Below, in pieces: positions 15,154-22,342 of a stretch of DNA of 23,113 nt. The position numbers and the translations under genes are program-made. The notes under the pieces were generated by a model. It did no database searches and was not told the origin of the DNA. It worked only from the letters and a program-made list of their open reading frames with translations. Within the stretch, counting starts at the first letter, position 1. Each line of letters opens with the position of its first letter. Origin of the DNA: CAYXDO01 sp964463485 (GTDB taxonomy: Bacteria > Myxococcota > Kuafuiibacteriia > Kuafuiibacteriales > Kuafuiibacteriaceae); assembly GCA_964463485.1 (NCBI GenBank), contig CAYXDO010000168.1, positions 1 to 23,113 of the forward strand, read 5' to 3'.

Positions 15154-16236
15154 ATGTTCATCCCGAAAACCTTCACCCCACTTTCGCCACGGTTCCAACC
15201 CCAACTCAGCGGACCCGCCAAGACCCCGACCCCGCCTGCGGCCCGCACCAAAGCGCCCGAGGCTCCGGCCTCCACTCCGGGTCCGGAGGAGAAGGTTCCG
15301 CGGGTGAAGCGGACGGGGACCCCGATGCCGAGCGGCGGGCTCGATCCGAAGACCATGAGCGCGCAGTTCCTCGGCCGGAATCCGCCGGGCGTGCTCGCCA
15401 AAGGCTCGAGCGGGCCGGAGGTGACTCAGCTCCAGCGGGATCTCGGCATGGGTGAGAAAGGTCAGACCGGGCAGTTCGGGCCGACGACCGAAAACGAGGT
15501 GAAGAAGTTCCAGCGAGCGCACGGGCTCGCGGCCGATGGTCGCGTCGGGGAAGGCACCAAGGCCGCGCTGCGAACGGCCACCGAAGACCGAGCGCTCGAG
15601 CAAGCCATGAAGGAGAAGCGAGTCTTCAAGGAAGGGGACTCTGGCCCCGAGGTCAAAGCCATTCAGAGGCTCCTCGGCTTCGGCCCGGGAGGTCAGACCG
15701 GAGTCATGGGCAAGGACACCATGAGCGCCCTCGCCGAGCAGAAGACCAAGCTGGGGCTCGGGCGCGCCAACGAGTTCGGGCCGGCCACCTTCGAGGCGTT
15801 GAAGAGCCAAGGCCCCACCGCGACCGGAAATCGACTCGCTCAGAACATCCAAGACATCGTCGGAGGCAACACCGATCCCCACAACCAATGCTGGACCAAG
15901 GTCGCCGACGCCCTCGAAGGGGTGGGCCTCGGCCCCGGACGCAACATCGTGGCGCCCGGCAGCCTTTACGGGATGTCGGCGCACTCGGCTGCCAACCAGC
16001 TCGCCGGCAATCCGAAATTCAAAGAGGTGACGGGACTATCGCCGAACGACTTGCCCAACCTCCCGGCCGGCGCCGTGGTGGTCTGGGGCCCCTTCAAGCC
16101 CGGCCAGGCCGACGTCCACGCAGGTCACGTCTCGATCGCGCTCGGCGACGGGCGAGAGGCGAGCGACTTCGTCGGCCCCCAGACGACGCGTCACCACACG
16201 TACGGAGACAGCTTCCGCGTCTTCATGCCGAAGTGA
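15154..16236 (+). CDS. Double peptidoglycan-binding protein with C-terminal CHAP/NlpC-like domain
   Basis: A 360-residue protein that looks like a cell-wall hydrolase. Residues 1-75 are Pro/Lys/Thr-rich and probably disordered. Two PG_binding_1 domains follow at about 87-146 (GSSGPEVTQLQRDLG, then GPTTENEVKKFQRAHGL) and 159-218 (GDSGPEVKAIQRLLGFG, then GPATFEAL). The C-terminal region of about 140 residues has C246 in HNQCWTKVADAL, GAVVVWGPF, and H322/H325 in VHAGHVSIALGDG. This Cys then His order is that of papain-fold amidases and endopeptidases (CHAP, NlpC/P60), though I see no full family signature. There is no signal peptide, so export would need a non-Sec route (for example a type VI effector, lysis, or a cargo role) or the protein acts inside. 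It ends 6 nt before the stop of the convergent RTX lipoprotein gene. Confidence 0.85.
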   Translation: MFIPKTFTPLSPRFQPQLSGPAKTPTPPAARTKAPEAPASTPGPEEKVPRVKRTGTPMPSGGLDPKTMSAQFLGRNPPGVLAKGSSGPEVTQLQRDLGMGEKGQTGQFGPTTENEVKKFQRAHGLAADGRVGEGTKAALRTATEDRALEQAMKEKRVFKEGDSGPEVKAIQRLLGFGPGGQTGVMGKDTMSALAEQKTKLGLGRANEFGPATFEALKSQGPTATGNRLAQNIQDIVGGNTDPHNQCWTKVADALEGVGLGPGRNIVAPGSLYGMSAHSAANQLAGNPKFKEVTGLSPNDLPNLPAGAVVVWGPFKPGQADVHAGHVSIALGDGREASDFVGPQTTRHHTYGDSFRVFMPK

Positions 16237-16242
16237 GTACGG

Positions 16243-19200
16243 TCAAAGCTCCACGATGTTGAGCGCGAACTTTCCGTCCGCTCCATAGATACTCTCCACG
16301 ACGATGGTGTACTCACGTCCACCCTCGACTTCGGCCTGGAGGTAGCTCCAAGCGCAACTCAGCTCGGTGCCCCCGCACCTTCCGTCGAGGATCGAGATCG
16401 CCGTATCGCCGAGCTCGCTCCCGAAGGTATCGAACGCGTAGGTGCCGCTACGAGGCGCGATCCAGGAGAAGCTGACGTCGTTCGCGGCGCTGGTCCCCTG
16501 CGGCTGACACGAAGGCTCGAAGGCCGTGCCGGAGCCGCTCGTGTTTCCGATGCCTGCGCCCGGTCCGACCGCTGATCCGAGCTCCGTGGTCGGGCAGGAT
16601 CCGGCCGGGGCTTCCGTGATCGACACGACGAACTGACCCTCGTTGAGATGGTACGCTCCGTCGACGACGAGGATGACCACGTCTCCAGCCGCGAGGCGCG
16701 CGGCCACCCTCGAATTCCAGCTCTGGAAGTCGTTGTTGCAGGCGATCACTTCGCCTTCGCAGCCGCCTCGGAGCAGCGTGAGTGTCGTGTCGAACTCGCT
16801 GCCGAACGTGTCGAACACGAAGGTGCCGTCGCTCGGAGCCGTCCAGGAGAACGAAGCGTCGGCCTGAGCTTCCGGAGACGCGCAGCTCGGCTCGAAGCCA
16901 CTCCCGAGCCCGGCGGTCGAGCCGGTCGCGACATTTTGGCCGAGCGCGGACCCGAGGTCCGAAGCCGGGCATACCAACTCAGGCATCTGAACCGCATCGA
17001 GGGTGAAGGTATCTTCCCCGTAGAGCCCCTCGACGACGATGGTATAGACCTGACCTTCGACGGCATCGAACTCTGCTCGCCCGAATCGGCAAGCGAGCTC
17101 CGAGCCTCCGCAGGACGCATCGAGGACCGCGACGATAGCGCCCACGCCGAGCTCCGACCGACTTACGGTGAATCGGAACTTCCCGGTGGCTGGGGCGGTC
17201 CAAGTCAACGTTGCGTCGGAGGTGAAGTCGACGGCCCGACACGAAGGCTCGACGGCGCTGCCGCCACCGACCGTAGAGACCGTCGCAACCTCCGAACCGA
17301 GTGATGACCCGAGGTCGAGGGTCGGGCAGACACCTGCCGGGAGCATGCGGATGTCGAGCACGAAGTCACCTTCGAAGCCCGCGACCCCTTCGACGACGAT
17401 GCCGTAGGTCTGTCCGGCGACGACGTGCTTGGCGACCTCTGGGGACCCGCAGCCGAGCTCGGCGCCGCCGCAGCCGCCTTCGAGCAAGGCGACGATCGCC
17501 GGGAGGTTGCTGCGGGCGACGCTGAATACGAAGTTACCGGTTTCTGGCGGCGTCCAAAGAAAGACCGAGTCCCGAGCGGCCGCGACGTTGCAAGTGACAT
17601 CGGCCGAGTTTCCGAGTGCGCCGGTCGCTCCGACGGCCACGGACTCGCCCACGGCGGACCCCAGGTCAGCGGCGGGGCACGAGGCCAAAGCGGGCTCGAT
17701 GCCGAGCGTGAAGTCACCCGAGTCGTAGCCATCCACACTGATGACATACACCGTCCCTGCTTCCAGCTGTGCCTCGACGAGGGACGCAGCTTGGTACGAA
17801 AAGTCATCGTTGCAGGCGATTTCGGCCCCCTCGCAGCCTCCCTCGCGCACGGAGAGTATGGTGTTGAAGCTGCTTCCGAGCGTCGATATCCGATAGCGGC
17901 CGGAGGCCGGCGGGGTCCACGTGTACGAGACGTCGCCGCCGCCCACGAAATAGGTGCAGCTCGGCTCGATCGCGCTGCCGGCTAGTAGGGTCGAGCCGGA
18001 GGCTACGGCGGGACCCACAGCCGACCCGAGATCAGCGGCCGGACAGATGGGTGGATCGACAGGTCGAACGTTCAGAGTGTACTCACCTTGTTGACCGCCA
18101 TGTCCGGTGAGGACGATCGTGAATACCTGGCCCGCCGTCGCGAAGAGCCGCGCGGTCCGGTCCCAGCACGAGGTGAGCGCTCCCGTGCACGCACCCTCCT
18201 GGATTTCGACGGCGATCGGGAGCTCGCTCCCCATCGCGTCGATCACGAACTCACCGTCAGAGGGTGCGGTCCAGACGATCGCGGCCTGAGCGGCGCCCCA
18301 CCCGTAGCAGGTGGCGTCGAAGAGGTGGGCTGCGCCGACGAGCGATCCGGAGCTCACCCCGAGGCCGAGCGACCCACCGATGTCGTCGGTCGGGCACTCA
18401 GGGGGTGGGAGCTCGCGAACATTGAGCACATAGCTCGTGCCGGCGGCACCTTCGATCGCGAACGTGAAGGTCTGGCCCGCGACCGCCACGAACTGTACGG
18501 GCCGATCCTGCTCACAGGAGGAGAGTTGCTCGCTCGAACAAGACCCGTTGAAAAGCGTGAGCACCTTGGGGCTCAAGGGGTCGACGGGGCTCCCAAGGGT
18601 ATCGAGCTGGAACGTGCCGTCGTGGGGTGCCGTCCATGTGAAGCTGGCGTCGGGTGATCCAGGCGCGGTGCAATAACTCTCGACCGAGGAGGTCCCGTCG
18701 AGCACGCCGGCCGAGAGTGACTCACCCAGCGCGGAGCCGAGGTCGCCGGTCGGGCAGCTCGCCGTGGTTTGCGGCAGGATATTGAGGTTGAACGGACCGG
18801 TCGGAGCTCCGAACGTGTCGGCCACGATCGTGTACACATGACCTTCCTCGGCCTGAAGGAAGGCGGGGCTCCCGCAGGTTACCAAGCTCGAGCCGTCGCA
18901 CTGACCGTCGAAAATCAAGAGCCCCACGAACTGAGGGCTGCCGTCGGTGTCGATGCGAAAGAATCCGGAGCTTGGTGCGGTCCAGAGAAAGGACTGGTCA
19001 GGGTTGCCGAAGCTGCCGCTGCAGAATGGGTCCTCGAAGAAGCTCCCCATACCTTCGGTGGTGCCCGAGAACATTCCGGTCGCCGAGCCGAGGTCTCCGG
19101 AGGGACACACGCCGGGCGTCACTTCCCGAATGTCGAGCGCGAATTCAGGAGTAGCAAACCGAGAGCTCACCTCCACGACGACCGTGTAGACATGTCCGGC

Positions 19201-20991
19201 GACGGCCTCGATCATCGTGGTCGGCCCGCATCCAAGCTCTTCGCCGCCGCACTCACCGTCGAGAACGGACACGCGAACGAAGGCTTTGACGGGGGTACTG
19301 AATCTCCCATTGAACGAGAAGGTGCCGGTGCTCGGAGCGGTCCAGAGGTACTCACGGTCTGGCGTGCCTGCGCTGCAGCTCGAAGACCGGTCGTCCGGGC
19401 CGAGCGGATCGAGCGTACCCGTAGCTACGGCATCACCAAGGGCCGAGCCCAAGTCACCGTCAGGACAAACGGGCGGCGGTTGCGGGCGAATGTTGAGGAT
19501 GAAATCACCTTCTTGCTGAAACGCACCACCTACCGTCACGAGGATAGACTCACCCGCCGAGAAGGTCCGAACGATACGCCCGGGTCCGCGCGGTCGAAAC
19601 GGAGTGCCCAAACACTCGAGCTCGGGACCCTCACACGAAGCCGAAAGCACCAGCGTGGTCGTGAAGGCGCTCCCGAAAGTGTCGAAGGCGAATCGACCGT
19701 CGGAGGGCGCGGTCCAGGTGTAAGAAAGGTCGCCCGCAAACTCACCCGGGGCGCAGGATGGGTCGACGGAGTGACCTTGACCAACGGTCGTCCCAACGGC
19801 GACCGCATCGCCGATCGCCGTTCCCAGATCGCCGTTCGGACAGGTGTCGGGCGCCGGAGGAACGATCCCGAGCACGAACTCACCCGCCGAGTGTGCGTAG
19901 CCGCCGATCACGACCGTGATCGTCTCGCCGGCCAACACCGCGGCCGAGACCGACGCCGCCACGCCTTCGGGCGTGTCGTCCACGCAGAGCTCGATCGGAG
20001 GGTAGTACTCATTGCAGGACACGCCACGGATGATTTGGATCGTGGTGTCGAAGTCGCTCCCGACCGTCGTGAAGGTGTAGCGTCCGGAAATTGGCGCGGT
20101 CCAAGTCATGAGAGCGTCTCCGGCGCCTTGCGGACCGATGCAGGCGGTGAACATCTGATCGGTGGCGCCGCGCGTGTCCCCTCGGGCGACGTTCTTTCCC
20201 ACCACGGATCCGAGGTCCACCGGCGGGCAGGCCGCGGACTCGCAGCGGATTTGGGTCGTACTCTCTCCGCACTCATCGGTGTCGTCACCGCCGTCGATGC
20301 GGTTGAGTCCGGCGCCCCCCATCAAGTGGTCGTCACCGGCGCCGCCTTCGAGGACGTCTTCGCCGGCCCCGCCTTCGACATTGTCTAGGCCGGGTCCAGC
20401 GCGGAGCGCGTCATTGCCGCCGCCACCCACGAGGTGATCGTCGCCGTCGCCGCCGAGCAAGCGGTCGTCGCCGGCGCCGCCGTCGACCTCGTCATTACCG
20501 GGGCCGCCGCCTACGTAGTCGGGCCCGTCGTCGCCTGAGGTGACGTCGTCACCCTCGGCTCCGGCGAGGACATCCTTGCCGGCGCCGCCGCGGAGGACGT
20601 CGTTGCCTTTGCCGCCATCGAGCTGGTCGTTGCCGTCGCCGCCTTCGAGGGCGTCGTCTCCGGCTTGACCCAGGAGGCGGTCGTCGCCGTCGTCTCCTTG
20701 AAGGCTGTCGTTGCCGGGGCCTCCGACGAGAACGTCGTTTCCACCAGCGCCCGACAACGTGTCGTTGCCCGACAGACCGAGGATGCAGTCGTCGGCGGGC
20801 GTGCCGACGAGGACGTCGTCACCAGTCGAACCCTGAATGACGTTGGACCCCGAAGGGCAATTCGTTGGAGTCCAAACGGCCAAGGCGCTCTCGCCGATCA
20901 GCTCCTCTGGCGTTGGGTCAGCGGGGCGTCCGCAAGAGGTTACGAGCGCGCAGGCGACCGCGAAGGTCGAGAGGGAGGATTTCCTGAACAC
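16243..20991 (-). CDS. Giant RTX lipoprotein with 11 four-cysteine repeats
   Basis: A predicted 1582-residue lipoprotein. GTG at 20991 is chosen because it gives a compact signal peptide ending in the lipobox VTSC (C20); the longer open frame up to 21228 would overlap the divergent gene. After a short linker come about 20 RTX nonapeptides (about residues 54-233), built on GG.G.D.L units, which in this family bind calcium in a parallel beta-roll. The rest, from about residue 255 to the end, is 11 tandem repeats of about 120 residues. Each starts CP..DLGSA.G and contains a TWTAPSDG.F.FDT.GS stretch, a GGC.G.EL.C pair and a YTIVV.G motif near its end. They resemble bacterial pre-peptidase C-terminal (PPC)-type beta domains. 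Every repeat has exactly four cysteines. No enzymatic domain is seen; a surface adhesin or matrix protein is the best guess. Confidence 0.9.
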   Translation of the reverse strand: MFRKSSLSTFAVACALVTSCGRPADPTPEELIGESALAVWTPTNCPSGSNVIQGSTGDDVLVGTPADDCILGLSGNDTLSGAGGNDVLVGGPGNDSLQGDDGDDRLLGQAGDDALEGGDGNDQLDGGKGNDVLRGGAGKDVLAGAEGDDVTSGDDGPDYVGGGPGNDEVDGGAGDDRLLGGDGDDHLVGGGGNDALRAGPGLDNVEGGAGEDVLEGGAGDDHLMGGAGLNRIDGGDDTDECGESTTQIRCESAACPPVDLGSVVGKNVARGDTRGATDQMFTACIGPQGAGDALMTWTAPISGRYTFTTVGSDFDTTIQIIRGVSCNEYYPPIELCVDDTPEGVAASVSAAVLAGETITVVIGGYAHSAGEFVLGIVPPAPDTCPNGDLGTAIGDAVAVGTTVGQGHSVDPSCAPGEFAGDLSYTWTAPSDGRFAFDTFGSAFTTTLVLSASCEGPELECLGTPFRPRGPGRIVRTFSAGESILVTVGGAFQQEGDFILNIRPQPPPVCPDGDLGSALGDAVATGTLDPLGPDDRSSSCSAGTPDREYLWTAPSTGTFSFNGRFSTPVKAFVRVSVLDGECGGEELGCGPTTMIEAVAGHVYTVVVEVSSRFATPEFALDIREVTPGVCPSGDLGSATGMFSGTTEGMGSFFEDPFCSGSFGNPDQSFLWTAPSSGFFRIDTDGSPQFVGLLIFDGQCDGSSLVTCGSPAFLQAEEGHVYTIVADTFGAPTGPFNLNILPQTTASCPTGDLGSALGESLSAGVLDGTSSVESYCTAPGSPDASFTWTAPHDGTFQLDTLGSPVDPLSPKVLTLFNGSCSSEQLSSCEQDRPVQFVAVAGQTFTFAIEGAAGTSYVLNVRELPPPECPTDDIGGSLGLGVSSGSLVGAAHLFDATCYGWGAAQAAIVWTAPSDGEFVIDAMGSELPIAVEIQEGACTGALTSCWDRTARLFATAGQVFTIVLTGHGGQQGEYTLNVRPVDPPICPAADLGSAVGPAVASGSTLLAGSAIEPSCTYFVGGGDVSYTWTPPASGRYRISTLGSSFNTILSVREGGCEGAEIACNDDFSYQAASLVEAQLEAGTVYVISVDGYDSGDFTLGIEPALASCPAADLGSAVGESVAVGATGALGNSADVTCNVAAARDSVFLWTPPETGNFVFSVARSNLPAIVALLEGGCGGAELGCGSPEVAKHVVAGQTYGIVVEGVAGFEGDFVLDIRMLPAGVCPTLDLGSSLGSEVATVSTVGGGSAVEPSCRAVDFTSDATLTWTAPATGKFRFTVSRSELGVGAIVAVLDASCGGSELACRFGRAEFDAVEGQVYTIVVEGLYGEDTFTLDAVQMPELVCPASDLGSALGQNVATGSTAGLGSGFEPSCASPEAQADASFSWTAPSDGTFVFDTFGSEFDTTLTLLRGGCEGEVIACNNDFQSWNSRVAARLAAGDVVILVVDGAYHLNEGQFVVSITEAPAGSCPTTELGSAVGPGAGIGNTSGSGTAFEPSCQPQGTSAANDVSFSWIAPRSGTYAFDTFGSELGDTAISILDGRCGGTELSCAWSYLQAEVEGGREYTIVVESIYGADGKFALNIVEL
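16246..20229 (-). repeat. Eleven tandem ~120-residue coding repeats
   Basis: The minus-strand coding sequence here is 1328 codons divided into 11 diverged copies, averaging about 121 residues. Each copy opens with a Cys-Pro, has a second Cys about 28-30 residues later (often EPSC), and a closely spaced Cys pair near residues 70-85. The last copy ends at the stop codon, so the array fills the C-terminal 84 percent of the protein. The copies are diverged rather than identical, which argues for an old duplication under selection. Confidence 0.85.
20293..20832 (-). repeat. RTX nonapeptide repeat region
   Basis: About 20 consecutive nine-residue units of the GG.G.D.L class, encoded on the minus strand, for example GGPGNDSLQ, GGAGDDRLL and GGAGDDHLM. 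A few are degenerate (for example AGPGLDNVE and GGAGLNRID at the end). In RTX proteins such units bind calcium between turns of a beta-roll. Confidence 0.9.
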
Positions 20992-21148
20992 GGCGCCGCG
21001 GATATCACGCGCATTTGGCGACAACAAGCCCCCGAAGTCGGCGATCTCCGCGCGGTGAGTTGAAGGCGTCGGGTTGCGGCCGGTCGGGGCCCTTCGGCCG
21101 GGCTTCGGTCGTTTGACCGCTCCGACGGTTCGGAGTACGGAGCGACCG
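20992..21148. promoter_or_regulatory. Divergent intergenic region between two lipoprotein genes
   Basis: This 157-nt segment separates the GTG starts of the RTX repeat lipoprotein (minus) and the FkbM-like lipoprotein (plus), so it must hold both promoters. No convincing -35/-10 pair or operator repeat was recognised. The only clear element is GGAG at 21139-21142, placed for the GTG at 21149. Confidence 0.5.
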
Positions 21149-22135
21149 GTGAGCCGCTTCGCCCTGCCGTTTTTGTTTTTGGGAAGCTTGACGGGGTGCC
21201 CGAAGACGGAGGCTCCCGCAGGTCCCACGGCGGAGGAGGTGCGTGCTCAGAGGCTGGCCCAGCGCGCGCTCGCGCTGCCGTACTCGGGCCCGGAACAGGT
21301 TGCGGGCCTCCCCGGAGCGCTCCTGTTTCGGGCGAATCGAGGGCGGACGATTTTCGACGGTTCGGGGCAGCTATCCTTTCCGCCTGAGGTTCGGCGGGTC
21401 TGGATCGACGTAGGCGCTCATGAGCTCGAGAGCCCGCTCGCCGCCTTACTCAGTCGGCCCGACCTGGGCGTCATCGCGATCGAGCCGCTTTGGGAAAAGT
21501 GGGCCACCTGGCCGAACGTCCCGAACCTCATCACGATCCCGTTCGCCATCTACAGCAAGGAGGGGTCGATGACTTTCCACGTCAATGCTTATCAAGCGAC
21601 GAGCTCACTGCTCCCGTCCGCCGCCGACTCGCGGTTCGACGTCGCCACGCGCACGGTCGAGGAACGTCCAGTTACGGTGATCCGGCTCGACCGAATCATG
21701 AGTCGCATTCCCACGGGCACGTGTATCGAATTTTTGAAGACGGACGTTCAAGGCGTCGACCTTCAGGTGCTTCAGTCGGCAGGGGCCGAGATCAAACGCG
21801 TGAAAGTCATTCGGACGGAGGTTTCGATCCGACCCATGTACGAGAAGCAAGGGGAGTCGATGAGCACGCGGGAGGAGTTCGAGACCTATTTGGCCGAGCT
21901 TGGATTTCACGAGCTCGGTGTGTCCGGTGACCGCCCCGTCGACGGCAAGATCGCGTTCGTGAACCTCGATTTCGGGCGGGAAGATTGGGAGTGTGCGGTG
22001 CCTCGCGCTGCCGAGTCGATCCGACAAGAGGTGAACGAATCGATCGGAGGCCATGAGCGAGCGCTCGCGGCTGCGAGACCTCTCGCAGAATCGTCGACGG
22101 CCACGAGCGCGAAGAGCTCGACGGCAGCGCGTTGA
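21149..22135 (+). CDS. FkbM-like methyltransferase-fold protein with lipoprotein signal
   Basis: A 328-residue protein. GTG 21149 is chosen because GGAG lies 6 nt upstream and because it yields a textbook lipoprotein signal (MSRFALPFLFLGSLTGC, lipobox LTGC, C17). An upstream start at 21074 would add 25 residues before it. The body matches the FkbM (Methyltransf_21) family, which normally O-methylates sugars or other small molecules: VWIDVGAHELES (D87-S95) at motif I, VIAIEP (E112-P113) at the acidic residue after strand 2, LDRIM, FLKTDVQGVDLQVL (D199) and VIRTEVS. The glycine-rich SAM loop is altered, reading DVGAHEL instead of the usual DVGAN.G. The last 40 residues are Ser/Ala/Thr-rich. An exported SAM-dependent enzyme is unusual, so it may bind another ligand or be inactive. 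The family call is secure; function is unknown. Confidence 0.85.
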   Translation: MSRFALPFLFLGSLTGCPKTEAPAGPTAEEVRAQRLAQRALALPYSGPEQVAGLPGALLFRANRGRTIFDGSGQLSFPPEVRRVWIDVGAHELESPLAALLSRPDLGVIAIEPLWEKWATWPNVPNLITIPFAIYSKEGSMTFHVNAYQATSSLLPSAADSRFDVATRTVEERPVTVIRLDRIMSRIPTGTCIEFLKTDVQGVDLQVLQSAGAEIKRVKVIRTEVSIRPMYEKQGESMSTREEFETYLAELGFHELGVSGDRPVDGKIAFVNLDFGREDWECAVPRAAESIRQEVNESIGGHERALAAARPLAESSTATSAKSSTAAR

Positions 22136-22277
22136 GTTTGGGCTCGAGAATCAAGCGCCGGACGCGCGAGACGCCGTCATCGACGCGTTCGAGCAGATCT
22201 GGGTACGAGAGTACGGCGATTCAGCCTGCGGCGTTCGATGCCAAGGAAGCTCCCACTGCGGCGGGCGATCCGCACTA

Positions 22278-22302
22278 GCTAGCTGGTTTCGTTCCAGATA
22301 GC
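22278..22302. terminator. Possible hairpin between convergent genes
   Basis: GCTAGCTGG and CCAGATAGC pair over nine positions with one mismatch, around a 7-nt loop. It sits between the FkbM-like gene and the convergent Uma2-like gene. There is no T-tract on either strand, so a terminator role is tentative. The rest of the gap (22136-22342) shows no gene. Confidence 0.3.
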
Positions 22303-22342
22303 CGCAGGCTAGATGCCCGCGGTCCCGGCGTCCGTGGGGCCG

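Noticed and set aside
18769..20388. 539-codon plus-strand frame inside the RTX lipoprotein gene
   Set aside because: It is a shadow of the repeat-coding strand; the minus-strand reading has regular RTX units and Cys-conserved repeats.
20293..20832. RTX repeats as evidence of a type I-secreted toxin
   Set aside because: The protein has an N-terminal lipoprotein signal, no toxin or enzyme domain is visible, and no type I secretion genes are nearby.
20992..21228. Longer N-terminus for the RTX lipoprotein starting at 21228
   Set aside because: It would overlap the divergent FkbM-like gene, and the extra sequence is basic and Pro-rich with no signal. GTG 20991 gives a proper lipoprotein signal.
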